DNA of 64,000 bases from Agarivorans sp. Alg241-V36 (GCF_900537085.1 NZ_UNRE01000001.1:315163-379162), one strand, 5' to 3'. Positions 51,238 to 61,399 are shown, counted from the stretch's first letter. Notes: generated by a model not told the origin, from the sequence alone. Translations and numbers: made by a program.

Positions 51238-53154
51238 ATGCGAGTATCACGATTCTCGAGGCTATCTGCGATAGCATTATTTGCCGTAAGCGCGGTGTTA
51301 ATTGCAGCCTTATATTTATCTCTTGTTGAGCTATCCAGCTCCAATCAGCAGCTACAAAATTACCAATCCCTTAAATCCCAGTTCAATAGCCAATTAGTGG
51401 CTAAGATAAACAACTACCTTAATACCGGTAATGCTTTAGAGCTGAGTGAGGCTGAACGTTTATTGTTTGAACTGGTAGAACGCTCTAATCAGCAGCAACT
51501 TCCGGGCTTGGCTGAGCTACTAAACCAGCTACACAGCGCCTTGCAAGATCGCTATTTAGCACTGGGTAAACTAAGTGGTAACGAACAAGGCTTACTGGTA
51601 AATGCCGAACGCGAAATGTTGGGTTGGGCAGACAGCACTGTGGATTATGGCTTAAGCGCTAGTGGTACTAAGTCACGAGACTATATCCAGCAAGGCAGTG
51701 AGTTACTTAATGCTTTGGTTAATTTATCTATGCAGCGCAGTCGCTACTTTACCGAACCAAATACTAACAGCAAGTCTGCTTACGATGATGCTTTTTCTCA
51801 GGTCAATAAACACGCCAAAGCCATTGATGCGTTGCCATTGTTAGGCGTGATGAGTGAAGTGGAGATTGATGAGTTCGCCTTGGGCGATCCTGAAGAAGCG
51901 GTCGATTTAGCCGAAGAGATAAAAAGTGAGTTAGTTAGCTTAACTAATCGCTATCCAAGAGAGCTGCAATCAACCAATGCCTTAATTGAGCAGCGTATGG
52001 TATTGCGTAGCGCATTGGCAGCAGACATTGAGCTGCTTACTCAACAAATCTCTCAAGCCGAGCAAGGAGTGATTAAGCAGCGAGATGGGGTTACTCAAAC
52101 TGTTGAGCTTACCTTATACAGTGTTGCTGGCTTAATATTGTTGATTGCCATCGTTATGCAAGTGGTGATGCAAAGCACCGTGCTTAAACCCCTGCGTGAA
52201 TTGCGCAATGGTTTTGCGCTACTGGTAGACAATGGCAGTATTCAACAGCTAAAAGTGCGTCGAAAAAATACCGAAATTGGCGAGATCGCGACTTTCTTTA
52301 ACCAACTTCTGGCTAAGCAAGAAGACTTAGAAGAGCTTAAGAATAAGCAACTCTCTGTGGTTTCCAATTCTTTAGATTCGGTGACTAAACAGGTTCGTGA
52401 AGTGTATCTCACTTCTGAGCAAACCGACCACCAAGTGGCCGAGTCACAATTGCTGATGGAGCAGCTTCGCGCATTAACCGAGCAACTCAACCAAGTGTCT
52501 AGTGATGTTGAGAATAACGCCAATGCTACCCAAAGCGCGATGAATGAATCGCAGCAAAATGTAGAGCAGGTAATGAATGCCAGCAAACGGACCAGTACCG
52601 CCGTTACCGAAGGGCGAGAATCACTGGCGACCTTGGTAACAGCCGTTACGGATGTAAGCGCAATTTTGGATGTGATACGCAGCATTGCTGAACAAACCAA
52701 CTTGCTCGCCCTAAATGCTGCTATTGAGTCTGCCCGCGCCGGTGAACATGGCCGCGGCTTTGCCGTGGTAGCCGATGAAGTAAGAACGCTGTCGATGCGC
52801 ACGCAAAGCTCTTTGGAAGAGATTACCGGCATTCTTAATCAGTTAAAGCAATCATCTACTAGCCTTGAATCAAACATTGGCGGGATAGAAGAAGCCAGTG
52901 AACACCAACAGGCTATTTCTTCTAAGCTAATGGAAACCACTCACCAAGTGCGTGAGCAAGCTGAAACCTCAGCTCAAGTTGCCCATCAAGCCAGTGAGTA
53001 TATTCGTGAGCAAAGTGAACACGTGGGTAGCTTTACGTCTAAGATGAGCACCGTGAAAACCCAGGTTGAATCCGCTTACAAACTAGCGACCAAAATTGAA
53101 TCAGATGTGAGCCAACAAGTCTCTACGATTGTTAATGCCTTAAAACCTGCCTAG
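51238..53154 (+). CDS. methyl-accepting chemotaxis protein
   Basis: A 638-residue chemoreceptor. There is an N-terminal membrane segment (residues 10-30), a helical periplasmic sensor of about 260 residues, a second membrane segment ([20 protein letters not shown], about 290), HAMP, and the cytoplasmic hairpin with the conserved tip [24 protein letters not shown] precedes the ATG. The sensor domain resembles four-helix-bundle types, and no ligand can be named. A hairpin terminator follows. Confidence 0.92.
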   Translation: MRVSRFSRLSAIALFAVSAVLIAALYLSLVELSSSNQQLQNYQSLKSQFNSQLVAKINNYLNTGNALELSEAERLLFELVERSNQQQLPGLAELLNQLHSALQDRYLALGKLSGNEQGLLVNAEREMLGWADSTVDYGLSASGTKSRDYIQQGSELLNALVNLSMQRSRYFTEPNTNSKSAYDDAFSQVNKHAKAIDALPLLGVMSEVEIDEFALGDPEEAVDLAEEIKSELVSLTNRYPRELQSTNALIEQRMVLRSALAADIELLTQQISQAEQGVIKQRDGVTQTVELTLYSVAGLILLIAIVMQVVMQSTVLKPLRELRNGFALLVDNGSIQQLKVRRKNTEIGEIATFFNQLLAKQEDLEELKNKQLSVVSNSLDSVTKQVREVYLTSEQTDHQVAESQLLMEQLRALTEQLNQVSSDVENNANATQSAMNESQQNVEQVMNASKRTSTAVTEGRESLATLVTAVTDVSAILDVIRSIAEQTNLLALNAAIESARAGEHGRGFAVVADEVRTLSMRTQSSLEEITGILNQLKQSSTSLESNIGGIEEASEHQQAISSKLMETTHQVREQAETSAQVAHQASEYIREQSEHVGSFTSKMSTVKTQVESAYKLATKIESDVSQQVSTIVNALKPA

Positions 53155-53160
53155 CCAATT

Positions 53161-53182
53161 AAGCCAAGCGCATCTTGGCTTT
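53161..53182 (+). terminator. intrinsic terminator after the chemoreceptor gene
   Basis: Eight-base stem AAGCCAAG / CTTGGCTT with loop CGCAT, followed by a short T-run. Confidence 0.55.
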
Positions 53183-53243
53183 AGCATGTTATACTCGCGC
53201 ATTAGCTCATACGGAGCTTATCGAATCTGAGAAGAGAGAGAAA

Positions 53244-54080
53244 ATGCTAGAAATTGGACGCCTTAATCAACTAGCCGTGATTGAAATGGCTGACTTAGGT
53301 GCCTACCTAGAAGGTGGCGAGTTTGGTGATATTTTGCTGCCGAGCAAAGAGTTGCCGGCTGAGCTGAGCATTGGCGAGCAAATCGAAGTATTTGTTTACC
53401 GCGATAACCAAGGCAACTTGCTGGCCACCTTACAGAAACCTTTAGTGCAAGTTGGCGAGTGCGCTAACTTGCAGGTAAAAGATATTAACGATGTGGGGAT
53501 CTTCCTTGATTGGGGCTTAGATAAAGATTTGTTCTTACCCTTTGGTGAGCAACAACAGCCCATGGAAGTTGACCGTCATTACGTAGTTTATGTTTACTTA
53601 GATAACGAACAACGCATTACCGCCAGCAACAAACTTGACCGTTACATCGATAAGTCTGACCACAAATATAAACGTGGTGACAAAGTAGAGCTGTTAGTTG
53701 CTGGGCGCACCGAACTTGGTTACAAAGCCGTAGTAAACAACAAGCATTGGGGCGTATTGTATTACGACCAAGTGTTTAAGCGTATTCGCGCTGGTTATGC
53801 GGGCACGGGTTATATTCAAAAAGTACGAGAAGACCAAAAGCTCGATGTAAGCCTAGAGCCTATCGGCATCCAAAAAGCCATTGATATTGGCGACACTATT
53901 TTAGCTAAGCTTCGCGAAGAACAGGGCTATTTGGCGATTAGTGATAAAAGCACTCCGCAGGCCATTTCAGCTATCTTTGGTGTGAGTAAAGGTACCTTTA
54001 AAAAAGCCATTGGTCGCCTGTATAAAGATGGCTTAATTACCATTAGCAAAACGGGCATCGTGCTCAACGATAAAGACTAA
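53244..54080 (+). CDS. cvfB: S1-like RNA-binding protein CvfB
   Basis: Start at 53244 with GAGAGAG upstream; residues before it in the longer frame are unconserved. The 278-residue protein has successive S1-like OB modules (ADLGAYLEGGEFGDILLPSKE; ANLQVKDINDVGIFLDWGLD) and a C-terminal winged helix (AISAIFGVSKGTFKKAIGRL). CvfB proteins are cytosolic RNA-binding factors that affect virulence gene expression in Staphylococcus; the role in Gammaproteobacteria is unclear. Confidence 0.9.
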   Translation: MLEIGRLNQLAVIEMADLGAYLEGGEFGDILLPSKELPAELSIGEQIEVFVYRDNQGNLLATLQKPLVQVGECANLQVKDINDVGIFLDWGLDKDLFLPFGEQQQPMEVDRHYVVYVYLDNEQRITASNKLDRYIDKSDHKYKRGDKVELLVAGRTELGYKAVVNNKHWGVLYYDQVFKRIRAGYAGTGYIQKVREDQKLDVSLEPIGIQKAIDIGDTILAKLREEQGYLAISDKSTPQAISAIFGVSKGTFKKAIGRLYKDGLITISKTGIVLNDKD

Positions 54081-54108
54081 GTAACCTTGCTTTTTCCTTC
54101 TATTGATA

Positions 54109-54130
54109 AGCCCGCCTAGCGGGCTTTTTT
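54109..54130 (+). terminator. intrinsic terminator
   Basis: Stem AGCCCGC / GCGGGCT with loop CTA and six T, after cvfB. Confidence 0.9.
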
Positions 54131-54220
54131 GTACCTCTTAACAATCTTGCGTTGGTAAACTTGTGCCTAGTGGTACATGTGTTAGCGTGACTAACTATAT
54201 ATTTTCAATGAGTTAGTGTT

Positions 54221-55120
54221 ATGGCAAATATTCTGGTCGCGGGTTTAGTGAATATAGAAACCACACTTAAAATAGAAGGTTTTCCCCAGCACTATTACCC
54301 GGTTACTTATCCCTTTGACGGTATTCAGAGCAGTGTCTCCGGGGTGGCATACAATGTGGCTAAAGCCCTAGCAACCTTGGGCGATGAAGTAGACTTATGC
54401 ACCCTGTTAGCGCCTGATATGGCCGGGGATCAAGTACAGCAAGCACTAGCAAAAATACCGCGAATAAATGCTTGTTTAGATATGAGCATGCAAAGTACCC
54501 CGCAGTCAGTGATTTTGTATGATCCTCAAGGACAGCGGCAAATTCATGTTGATCTTAAAGATATCCAGCAGCGCAGTTATTCCTCTCCGCAACTAAGCCA
54601 GCGCTTATCAAAGGCTGATGCAGTAGTAATGTGTAACATTAATTTTGCGCGACCGATGTTGGAGCAAGCCAAGCAAGCAGGAAAGTTGATTGCCACAGAT
54701 GTACACACGCTTGGAGATATTGAGGATGAGTACAACCAACAGTTTCTAGCTGCCGCCGATGTATTGTTTCTCAGTGATGAGCAGGTAGAGGGCGATTATC
54801 ACCAGTTCATCTGGCAGCTGGTCGAACGCTATCACAACTCAGTGATTGTTATGGGTTTAGGCAGCAATGGTGCTTTGTTGTTTACCCAGCAGTCTGGGCA
54901 TATTCAGCATTTTCCAGCCATAAACACACGTACCATTGTGAATACCATTGGAGCGGGAGACGCCTTGTTTTCATGCTTTCTACATTACTATGTAGCTAGC
55001 AAAAATGCTGAGCAAGCGCTGCAGCGGGCAATAACTTTTGCCTCTTACAAAATAGGTGAAGCAGGTGCTGCTTGCGGTTTTTTGAACCATCAGCAGCTAG
55101 AGGACTTGCTTGGCAACTAA
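54221..55120 (+). CDS. PfkB family carbohydrate/nucleoside kinase
   Basis: A 299-residue ribokinase-fold protein. Substrate-side GVAYNVAKALATLGD and the catalytic IGAGDALFSCFLHYY with the GAGD anion hole and Asp base are present near residues 45 and 245. It phosphorylates a sugar or nucleoside with ATP. No linked transport or catabolic gene shows which. It is single, with its own promoter region. Confidence 0.87.
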   Translation: MANILVAGLVNIETTLKIEGFPQHYYPVTYPFDGIQSSVSGVAYNVAKALATLGDEVDLCTLLAPDMAGDQVQQALAKIPRINACLDMSMQSTPQSVILYDPQGQRQIHVDLKDIQQRSYSSPQLSQRLSKADAVVMCNINFARPMLEQAKQAGKLIATDVHTLGDIEDEYNQQFLAAADVLFLSDEQVEGDYHQFIWQLVERYHNSVIVMGLGSNGALLFTQQSGHIQHFPAINTRTIVNTIGAGDALFSCFLHYYVASKNAEQALQRAITFASYKIGEAGAACGFLNHQQLEDLLGN

Positions 55121-55160
55121 TTGATAGCTTTCAGTTAGTTGCCAATTCGCTAGAGAGTAA

Positions 55161-56120
55161 CTACAAGCTATAGCGAAGTTTAAGCTCGTTGGGGTGAGGG
55201 GCCAAGTAGGCTTGTTTAGCAACGTAATGATTAGGGTGCTCACGTAAATAATGCTGAATAAGGCTAATAGGCACCAATAAAGGTAATAAACCCTCACGGT
55301 ATTCATGAATTCGTTCGGCTAACTCTTCTCGCTGTTGAGCGGTAATTTCGCGTTTGAAATAGCCCTGCAAGTGCTGCAATACATTACAGTGGTTTTTGCG
55401 GCTGCAGTTGTGTTTCAAAATTCCCATAAAGCCTTCGATATAGCTAGCAAAACCTTCGCTATCATCATTGCCTTTAATGTTGGCTAAAAGAGGTCCAAGC
55501 TCGCGATATTTGGCTGGGTGATGCGCCATTAATAAGTATTTATATTTGGCGTGAAAGTCTTGCACTTTTGCTACGGTAAAGCCTTCATGCTCAAGGGTTT
55601 TCCATTGGTGGTAAGCAAATACACGATTGACGAAGTTCTCGCGCAGAATTGGGTCGTTGAGACGGCCATCTTCCTCAATAGGCAGTAAGGGATAAGCCTT
55701 AATTAACTCTGCGGTAAAGGTGCCAACGCCATCTTTGGTAGCATTGTTTTTAGCTGGTGAATATACGCTGACTCTTTCCATGCCACAGCTGGGCGATTTG
55801 GCACACACTACGTAACCACTGTGGTGAGCGAGTTGAGGTAAGCGACGCTTTGCGTATTCTTGCATTTTTTCGGTCACATCAAAGCTGCCATCACTAGCTT
55901 GTAAGCTAATAATGTCGTCTTGCTCAACTAATCGAATGGTTTTTCTAGGGGTGCCCATGCCAATCGCCATTTCGGGACAGGTGGGTTCAAAGTCGAAATA
56001 TTTGGCTAACTCTATGCGGCAAAAGCGTGATTGCTTGTGGCCGCCATCGTAACGTACTTCTTCGCCTAATAAGCAGCTACTAATCCCTACAGAAATTTTG
56101 TCACTAGAAAATTTATTCAT
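55161..56120 (-). CDS. TudS (DUF523)-DUF1722 fusion protein
   Basis: A 319-residue protein. Residues 1-150 are DUF523, recently shown to be the iron-sulfur TudS thiouracil desulfurase. Its three cluster cysteines are Cys in ISSCLLG, in TCPEMAIGMG and in VCAKSPSCGMERV. Residues 155-319 are DUF1722 (VHQWKT-like ... FMGILKHNCSRK). The fusion occurs as E. coli YbgA-type proteins. A role in removing sulfur from thiolated nucleobases is plausible. GAAGGAG precedes the ATG. Confidence 0.88.
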   Translation of the reverse strand: MNKFSSDKISVGISSCLLGEEVRYDGGHKQSRFCRIELAKYFDFEPTCPEMAIGMGTPRKTIRLVEQDDIISLQASDGSFDVTEKMQEYAKRRLPQLAHHSGYVVCAKSPSCGMERVSVYSPAKNNATKDGVGTFTAELIKAYPLLPIEEDGRLNDPILRENFVNRVFAYHQWKTLEHEGFTVAKVQDFHAKYKYLLMAHHPAKYRELGPLLANIKGNDDSEGFASYIEGFMGILKHNCSRKNHCNVLQHLQGYFKREITAQQREELAERIHEYREGLLPLLVPISLIQHYLREHPNHYVAKQAYLAPHPNELKLRYSL

Positions 56121-56192
56121 GCTGTCAGCTCCTTCGCATTATATTGAGTATAACGTTGCTCAGCGAAATAGGATCACTGTAATTGGGCAGTT

Positions 56193-56978
56193 TTAAGGAT
56201 TGCTACTAAATATTTGATTTAACTTTTTAGCCAAGCGCTGGCCGGCGCGAACTATTTGTAACTCTAGAGTGGGGCGATGTTGAGTCGCGTAGTCATCAGA
56301 TAAGTTTTTATCGGCAAGTTGATAAACCGCAGGCAATAGCGCACGGCTTTGATTTAACCATTCTTGGTAGGAATGTAATTGGTCGTTGCTGGGGTAGCTT
56401 ACTTGAAGGTGCTGGGCATATTCACCTAAAGATCGCTTATTGTTATCAAGTAATTGGCTATCCCACACGCGGTGTAGGTTGGTCGTTTTACCGTACCAGT
56501 TTACTGTGACTTTATTTCCGCCACGATCTTTGGCATAACCCACATGCAAGGGTTGATGAATATCACCGACAAAATGAATATAAAATTTTAGGGCTTGTTG
56601 GCGTTCTAACTTGCTGAGGTGTGCTTGCTTGAGTTGCTGCTCAAAATACTCCAGTTGGCTAAGTACATCTCCTTTAGGATTTCGCTGGCTTTGCTCAAGC
56701 GACTGTCCTTTAGGAATGTTAATGTAGTGCCAGGGGCCGGTGTGCTTCCAAGCATCTTGTTTTCTCGCATAATCTGCCCATATTACAAGTACCACCATGC
56801 TTTTTCCATCAAGTATTTGCTCTATACGTTGTTGGCTTTGCGGCTCGAGCTGCTGCTGAGCTAAATAAGCAATCAGTTGATGCCCTTTCATGCCAAAAGC
56901 AAAACAGCTTTGAGAAAACAAGCAGACCAAAACAATACTAAATCGCACAGAGGTTAAAGTAGTTAAGCGATTTAGCAT
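56193..56978 (-). CDS. secreted S1/P1 family nuclease
   Basis: A 261-residue zinc nuclease. A signal peptide ends at SCFA. Zinc ligands match the family order: GHQ, DYAR, WHYINI, IHFVGDIHQPLHVGYAKD and LHRVWD. The first mature residue, whose amine binds zinc, is usually Trp but here is Phe (FGMKGHQL). It degrades single-stranded nucleic acid in the periplasm or outside, a fit with nutrient-scavenging nucleases such as ExeM at 9.9 kb. It is 17 bp downstream of the peroxiredoxin gene on the same strand. Confidence 0.9.
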   Translation of the reverse strand: MLNRLTTLTSVRFSIVLVCLFSQSCFAFGMKGHQLIAYLAQQQLEPQSQQRIEQILDGKSMVVLVIWADYARKQDAWKHTGPWHYINIPKGQSLEQSQRNPKGDVLSQLEYFEQQLKQAHLSKLERQQALKFYIHFVGDIHQPLHVGYAKDRGGNKVTVNWYGKTTNLHRVWDSQLLDNNKRSLGEYAQHLQVSYPSNDQLHSYQEWLNQSRALLPAVYQLADKNLSDDYATQHRPTLELQIVRAGQRLAKKLNQIFSSNP

Positions 56979-56995
56979 TGCTGATTTACAGGCGT

Positions 56996-57469
56996 TTATA
57001 GCTGACTCAGAATGTGTTCAGCCTTGCTCACTTCAAAGGATTTTGGCGGTTCTACATTTAAGTGAGTCACCTTTAAGTTGTCAATAATCATGGCGTAGCG
57101 TTGTGAGCGAACTCCTCCAAAACTGGCGGTATCCATATCCAAACCTAGCGCTTTGGTAAAGCTTGCATCTCCGTCGGCTAGCATTTGGATATGCTCAGCA
57201 TTTTGGGTTTCGCCCCACGCTTGCATCACAAAAGCATCGTTTACCGAAACACATGCGATCAAATCAACACCTTTGGCTTTAATGTCGTCTGCTAGCACCA
57301 CATAACCCGGCAGGTGAGCTTCGGAGCAAGTAGGGGTAAATGCACCAGGCACCGCAAATAGCACCACTTTTTTGCCAGCAAACAGCTGGTGGCTAGTATG
57401 GTTTTGCATCCCTTGTTGATTTAGCTCAGACAGCGGAGCATCTGGAATTGTTTGTCCTACTTCTATCAT
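56996..57469 (-). CDS. peroxiredoxin, Prx5 type
   Basis: A 157-residue peroxiredoxin. The peroxidatic cysteine is in PGAFTPTCSEAHLPGY, with the proximal Arg in FGGVRSQRY. It is the glutaredoxin/glutathione-dependent Prx5 group without a C-terminal glutaredoxin. It reduces H2O2 and alkyl hydroperoxides in the cytosol. AGGAA precedes the ATG. The nuclease gene follows, so both share a transcript. Confidence 0.9.
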   Translation of the reverse strand: MIEVGQTIPDAPLSELNQQGMQNHTSHQLFAGKKVVLFAVPGAFTPTCSEAHLPGYVVLADDIKAKGVDLIACVSVNDAFVMQAWGETQNAEHIQMLADGDASFTKALGLDMDTASFGGVRSQRYAMIIDNLKVTHLNVEPPKSFEVSKAEHILSQL

Positions 57470-57774
57470 TTCGCACTTCCTAGTTATGGCTAAACGGTAT
57501 CACCGCTTGGTTGGAGGTTTTAGCCTAGAGTGGAATAGGGTTTAGCGCAAGCGGGTATTAGTTGTGGTGTGGGCGGAGCGTAACTCTTGGCAGGTAGCCG
57601 CAATCCAATAAAGGCCACTTATTAAGTGAATAAACGGCCTCGGCGGATTTATTTTGATTGTAAACACCTGCTTTGAAGTAGTGTGGAGTTTAGTTATCGA
57701 CTCAATGCTGCTGCCTGTGCGGTGATTCTTATTGCTAACATTAGTCGCAATGACGTTCTAACTAGATTAAGTCA
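57470..57774. other. intergenic region between peroxiredoxin and lhgO
   Basis: About 305 bp with no gene. A perfect CACTTA-T-TAAGTG palindrome (57617-57629) lies inside a looser AAGGCC-type dyad. Otherwise I see nothing. Confidence 0.45.
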
Positions 57775-58980
57775 CTAAGCTTTGGCCTCTAACTCTTGTT
57801 CTACCTTGTCGCAAATATAGCGACTTATAGGAAAAGCAGAGGTTGCCGCAGGCGAGGGAGCGTTGCACACATGTAAGCTACGCGGACTGTTGGCGAATAA
57901 AAAATCGTGCACTAGGCTGCCATCTTTTAACACAGCTTGGGCACGAATGCCGGCTGGATAAGGGCGTAGGTCATGAATATTTAAACTAGGGCAATATTTT
58001 CTAACCCGCTGCAAATAGCCAGATTTAAACATGGAGTCTTTTGTTTCGCTAAGGCCGCTACGAAAATGCTGTTTAGCCACCTTCCAGAACCCCTTGAATC
58101 CGAGCATTTCTTTGGTATCTGCAAGGTTAAAGGAACCCTTGTTATAACCCTCTCTCGACCAGCCTTGCACGGCATTGGGGCCAACGGTTACGCTGCCATC
58201 AATCATCTTGGTGAGGTGAACACCCAAGAATGGTAAATCAGGATTAGGAATGGGATAGATAAGGTGTTTAATCAGTTGGTTATGGCGAGGTTGTAATTGA
58301 TAGTATTCGCCACGATAAGGAACAATTTGAAAGTCGATATCTAGCTTAAGCATGTTGCATAGGCGATCTGCCATAAGCCCGCCACAGGCAATAAGGTATT
58401 GGCTACTTATTTGACCATGCTGAGTATCGATCAATATTTTGTCGGCTTGTTCGCTCAAGCCTGTCACCTGGTGAGACAGCAAAATCTCGCCGCCTGCTTG
58501 TTGAAATAACTCGGCCAGTTTTTGGCAAATTTGCGGGTAACTAACAATGCCAGTGTCTTTTACCTGCAAAGCGCCTAAGCCAACGATGTTAGGTTCAATT
58601 TCTTGCAGTTGTTTCGCATTAAGCGGTTTTACCGTAATCCCATTTTGTTCACAGCGTACGGCGAGCGCCTGCATATCACTTAATTCTTGTTGATTGGTGG
58701 CCACCAATAGCTTGCCGCATTGTAGGTAGGGAATGTCGTACTGTTGGCAAAAACTAATGGTGTCTAATAAACCCTGCTTACAAAATTGGGCTTTAAGGCT
58801 GCCAGGCTGGTAGTAAACACCGGCATGAATTACGCCGCTATTATGGCCTGTTTGATGAAAGGCGAGTGAGGCTTCTTTTTCTAGCAGCACTACCTTGGCG
58901 CTAGGTTTACGCTTAATCAGTTCTAAAGCGCTGGCAAGGCCAACGATGCCTCCACCAATAATGCTGTAATCGTAGCTCAA
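57775..58980 (-). CDS. lhgO: L-2-hydroxyglutarate oxidase
   Basis: An FAD-dependent oxidase of about 401 residues. I start at the TTG at 58980 (MSYDYSIIGGGIVGLASA), since AAGGAA lies 8 bases upstream; the frame also extends to a TTG at 59010. The FAD-binding GGGIVGLASALEL, HNSGVIHAGVYYQPGSLKA and late HDLRPYPAGIRAQ segments are typical of LhgO. It oxidises L-2-hydroxyglutarate to 2-oxoglutarate and passes electrons to the membrane quinone pool. No csiD or gab genes are nearby. Confidence 0.92.
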   Translation of the reverse strand: MSYDYSIIGGGIVGLASALELIKRKPSAKVVLLEKEASLAFHQTGHNSGVIHAGVYYQPGSLKAQFCKQGLLDTISFCQQYDIPYLQCGKLLVATNQQELSDMQALAVRCEQNGITVKPLNAKQLQEIEPNIVGLGALQVKDTGIVSYPQICQKLAELFQQAGGEILLSHQVTGLSEQADKILIDTQHGQISSQYLIACGGLMADRLCNMLKLDIDFQIVPYRGEYYQLQPRHNQLIKHLIYPIPNPDLPFLGVHLTKMIDGSVTVGPNAVQGWSREGYNKGSFNLADTKEMLGFKGFWKVAKQHFRSGLSETKDSMFKSGYLQRVRKYCPSLNIHDLRPYPAGIRAQAVLKDGSLVHDFLFANSPRSLHVCNAPSPAATSAFPISRYICDKVEQELEAKA

Positions 58981-59133
58981 TGAACCATTCCTTTTACTGC
59001 TGCTGCCCAATTAACTTACACCTTATTCTTGAACAGGAAAATTTCAGCTTAGACTAAAGATAAAAATCTGCTACTGAATAAAGCCTGCGTCAGTGATAAG
59101 GTCAAACTTATCGAAGGGCGAATGAGGCGCTAA

Positions 59134-59892
59134 ATGGATTTCACAATTTATCATGGATTGTTATTACTCACAGTAGGATTATTTGCTGGAGTTATCAATA
59201 CCTTGGCTGGAGGGGGATCGAATCTCACTCTTCCAGCGTTAATGGTAATGGGGATGCCTGCAGAAGTAGCCAATGCAACCAATCGAGTGGGAATATTTTT
59301 GCAGTGTTTAACCGGCGTGATTGGCTTTAAAAAGCACGGTAAGTTGGACACTGAAGATGTTGCGCCTATTTTGTGGCCAACCTTGGTGGGTGGTTTGGTA
59401 GGCGCTGTAGCAGCCTCTTACGCTCCTTCGTGGATCATTAAATATTTGTTACTTGGCGCGATGCTCGCGATGGCGGCATTAATGCTGATTAAACCCAGTG
59501 TTGTTGCCCCTGCTGCTGGAACCTCTGCCCGCAAAATGAAGGATACTCCTTCGGCAAAATGGAGTTTAGCCCTCGCTGGTTTTTATGGAGGATTTGTTCA
59601 AGCTGGTGTTGGCTTTATTTTGATTGCCGCTTTAGCGGGGAGTTTACGCTACGATTTAGTTAGGGCTAATGCGCTGAAATTAGTGTGTACCATAGCTTTT
59701 ACTAGCGTGGCTTTAGTGGTGTTTATCGCTCGGGACCAAGTATTATGGCTGCCGGGTTTAGTATTGGCGGTGGGTTATATTGTTGGTGCGCATTACGCGG
59801 TTAAATTTGCCATAAAGGCTGCCGCCAACACGCTTAAGTGGTTTTTGTTTGTGATGACCTTGGTAGGCTGCGTAGCTGCATTGTGGTTTTAA
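59134..59892 (+). CDS. TauE/SafE family sulfite/anion exporter
   Basis: A 252-residue protein with seven to eight membrane segments. The GLFAGVINTLAGGGSNLTLP block in the first half and GGFVQAGVGFILIAALAG in the second are the two repeats of the TauE/SafE family. Members export sulfite, sulfoacetate or other organic anions. GAGG precedes the ATG. It starts a same-strand run with lipocalin and ferredoxin-NADP reductase genes. Confidence 0.88.
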   Translation: MDFTIYHGLLLLTVGLFAGVINTLAGGGSNLTLPALMVMGMPAEVANATNRVGIFLQCLTGVIGFKKHGKLDTEDVAPILWPTLVGGLVGAVAASYAPSWIIKYLLLGAMLAMAALMLIKPSVVAPAAGTSARKMKDTPSAKWSLALAGFYGGFVQAGVGFILIAALAGSLRYDLVRANALKLVCTIAFTSVALVVFIARDQVLWLPGLVLAVGYIVGAHYAVKFAIKAAANTLKWFLFVMTLVGCVAALWF

Positions 59893-59924
59893 GGTTTTAA
59901 GCGCCAACTTGAAAGGAAAGTAGT

Positions 59925-60464
59925 ATGCAAAAAGTGTTAATGATCATTGCTATGTTAGTACTGAGTGCTTGTAGTTCTAAGCCTGAAGGTATTGAACCGG
60001 TTCAAAATTTTAATCTAGATAAGTACTTAGGCACATGGTACGAAATAGCGCGCTTGGATCATTCTTTTGAACGTGGCATGAGCCATGTTACTGCGACCTA
60101 TGCCCTGCGTGATGACGGTAAAGTATCGGTTCTCAACAAAGGTTTTTCCGAGCAAGACCACCAATGGTTTGAAGCTGAAGGTGTGGCCCAGTTTGTTAGC
60201 GAGCCAAACATCGGGCACCTAAAAGTATCCTTTTTTAGGCCGTTTTATGGCGCCTATGTGGTGTTTGCCTTAGATGAAAAAGACTATCAATATGCTTTAG
60301 TTGCAGGACCAAACCGAGACTACTTGTGGCTGCTGGCTAGAAACCCAGAGCTATCGCATGCTATTCGTGCTGACCTAGTGCATCAAGCTAAAGAACTTGG
60401 TTTTGATACTAGCGAACTGATTTTTGTAGAGCACCACGGTGATGTGATAGCGTCAAAAGAGTGA
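59925..60464 (+). CDS. blc: outer-membrane lipocalin (Blc type)
   Basis: A 179-residue lipoprotein with lipobox LSAC at residues 13-16. The lipocalin signature NLDKYLGTWYEIARLDHSFE follows, then KVSFFRPFYGAYVVFALD and YLWLLARNPEL. Bacterial lipocalins bind lysophospholipids and are made in stationary phase or envelope stress. AAAGGAAAG precedes the ATG. It lies 33 bp after the TauE gene. Confidence 0.92.
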   Translation: MQKVLMIIAMLVLSACSSKPEGIEPVQNFNLDKYLGTWYEIARLDHSFERGMSHVTATYALRDDGKVSVLNKGFSEQDHQWFEAEGVAQFVSEPNIGHLKVSFFRPFYGAYVVFALDEKDYQYALVAGPNRDYLWLLARNPELSHAIRADLVHQAKELGFDTSELIFVEHHGDVIASKE

Positions 60465-60489
60465 AAGGTATTTTACAACAGGAGCAAGT

Positions 60490-61227
60490 ATGTGGACTGA
60501 AGGTAAAGTAATTCAACGTATGGATTGGAATGACGAGCTGTTTTCCTTGCGCATAAAAGCAGACATTGCGCCTTTTGTTGCAGGGCAGTTTATTAAGTTG
60601 TCTGAAATGCGAGACGACAAACGCATTGCCCGCGCCTACTCACTGGTTAACCCGCCCAGCACTGACTATCTAGAAATACTGGCCATTAAGGTGGAAGATG
60701 GGCTGCTGTCACCCAACTTACACTTGCTACAAGCTGGCGACACCATTGAAGTTTCAACAGCGGCTGCAGGGTTTATGGTATTAGACGAAGTTCCTCCTGC
60801 TAAACACCTTTGGTTAATCGGCACGGGCACCGGCATTGGGCCTTTTTTCTCGATGCTGGAAACCGATCAAGCTTGGGAGCGTTTTGACAAAGTTGTACTG
60901 ATTTACGGTGTGCGAAAAACGAAAGACATCGCTTACCAAGAACTGATTGATAAGTACTTAAGTGAGCAAGCGGATAAATTTGTCTTTCAAGCCATGGTAA
61001 CCAGAGAAGATAGCGCTGGCGCATTGAGAAGTAGGATCCCAGCGGCACTGGAGACTGATCAGTTAGAGAATGCGGTAGGGCTTTGTCTTAACGCCGAAGA
61101 CTCACAAGTGATCATGTGTGGTAATCCGCAAATGATCACTGATGCGCAAAGCATTCTCGAAAATAAAGGCTTAAAGAAAAACCTTAGACGAAAGCCTGGG
61201 CAAGTTACGGTAGAGCGTTACTGGTAG
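60490..61227 (+). CDS. fpr: ferredoxin/flavodoxin-NADP+ reductase
   Basis: A 245-residue FNR of the bacterial subclass I type. The FAD-binding RAYSLVNPPS block and NADP-binding LIGTGTGIGPFFSML, MCGNPQMI and the terminal VERYW are present. It moves electrons between NADPH and ferredoxin or flavodoxin, supporting Fe-S biogenesis and oxidative stress defence. An AGGAG site precedes the ATG. Confidence 0.93.
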   Translation: MWTEGKVIQRMDWNDELFSLRIKADIAPFVAGQFIKLSEMRDDKRIARAYSLVNPPSTDYLEILAIKVEDGLLSPNLHLLQAGDTIEVSTAAAGFMVLDEVPPAKHLWLIGTGTGIGPFFSMLETDQAWERFDKVVLIYGVRKTKDIAYQELIDKYLSEQADKFVFQAMVTREDSAGALRSRIPAALETDQLENAVGLCLNAEDSQVIMCGNPQMITDAQSILENKGLKKNLRRKPGQVTVERYW

Positions 61228-61238
61228 TGTGTTTATTG

Positions 61239-61263
61239 AGCGAAAATGTTATTCTTTCGCTTA
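61239..61263 (+). terminator. possible intrinsic terminator after fpr
   Basis: Seven-base stem AGCGAAA / TTTCGCT with a nine-base loop, then an AT-rich tail. Moderate strength. Confidence 0.45.
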
Positions 61264-61399
61264 AATATTTGTCACTTACTTGATGCAATGTTTAACCATT
61301 GGCGCAAAAACTCAGCAATTGTTGTCGGTATTTTTTACAATATGACAATAATAATTTAAATCTATTATTTAAGTTGTTGTATATAAAGAGTTATTTAAC

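Noticed and set aside
52242-52832. 196-residue minus-strand frame inside the chemoreceptor gene
   Set aside because: Antisense to the highly conserved MCP signalling domain; Ser-rich artefact of the coiled-coil codons.
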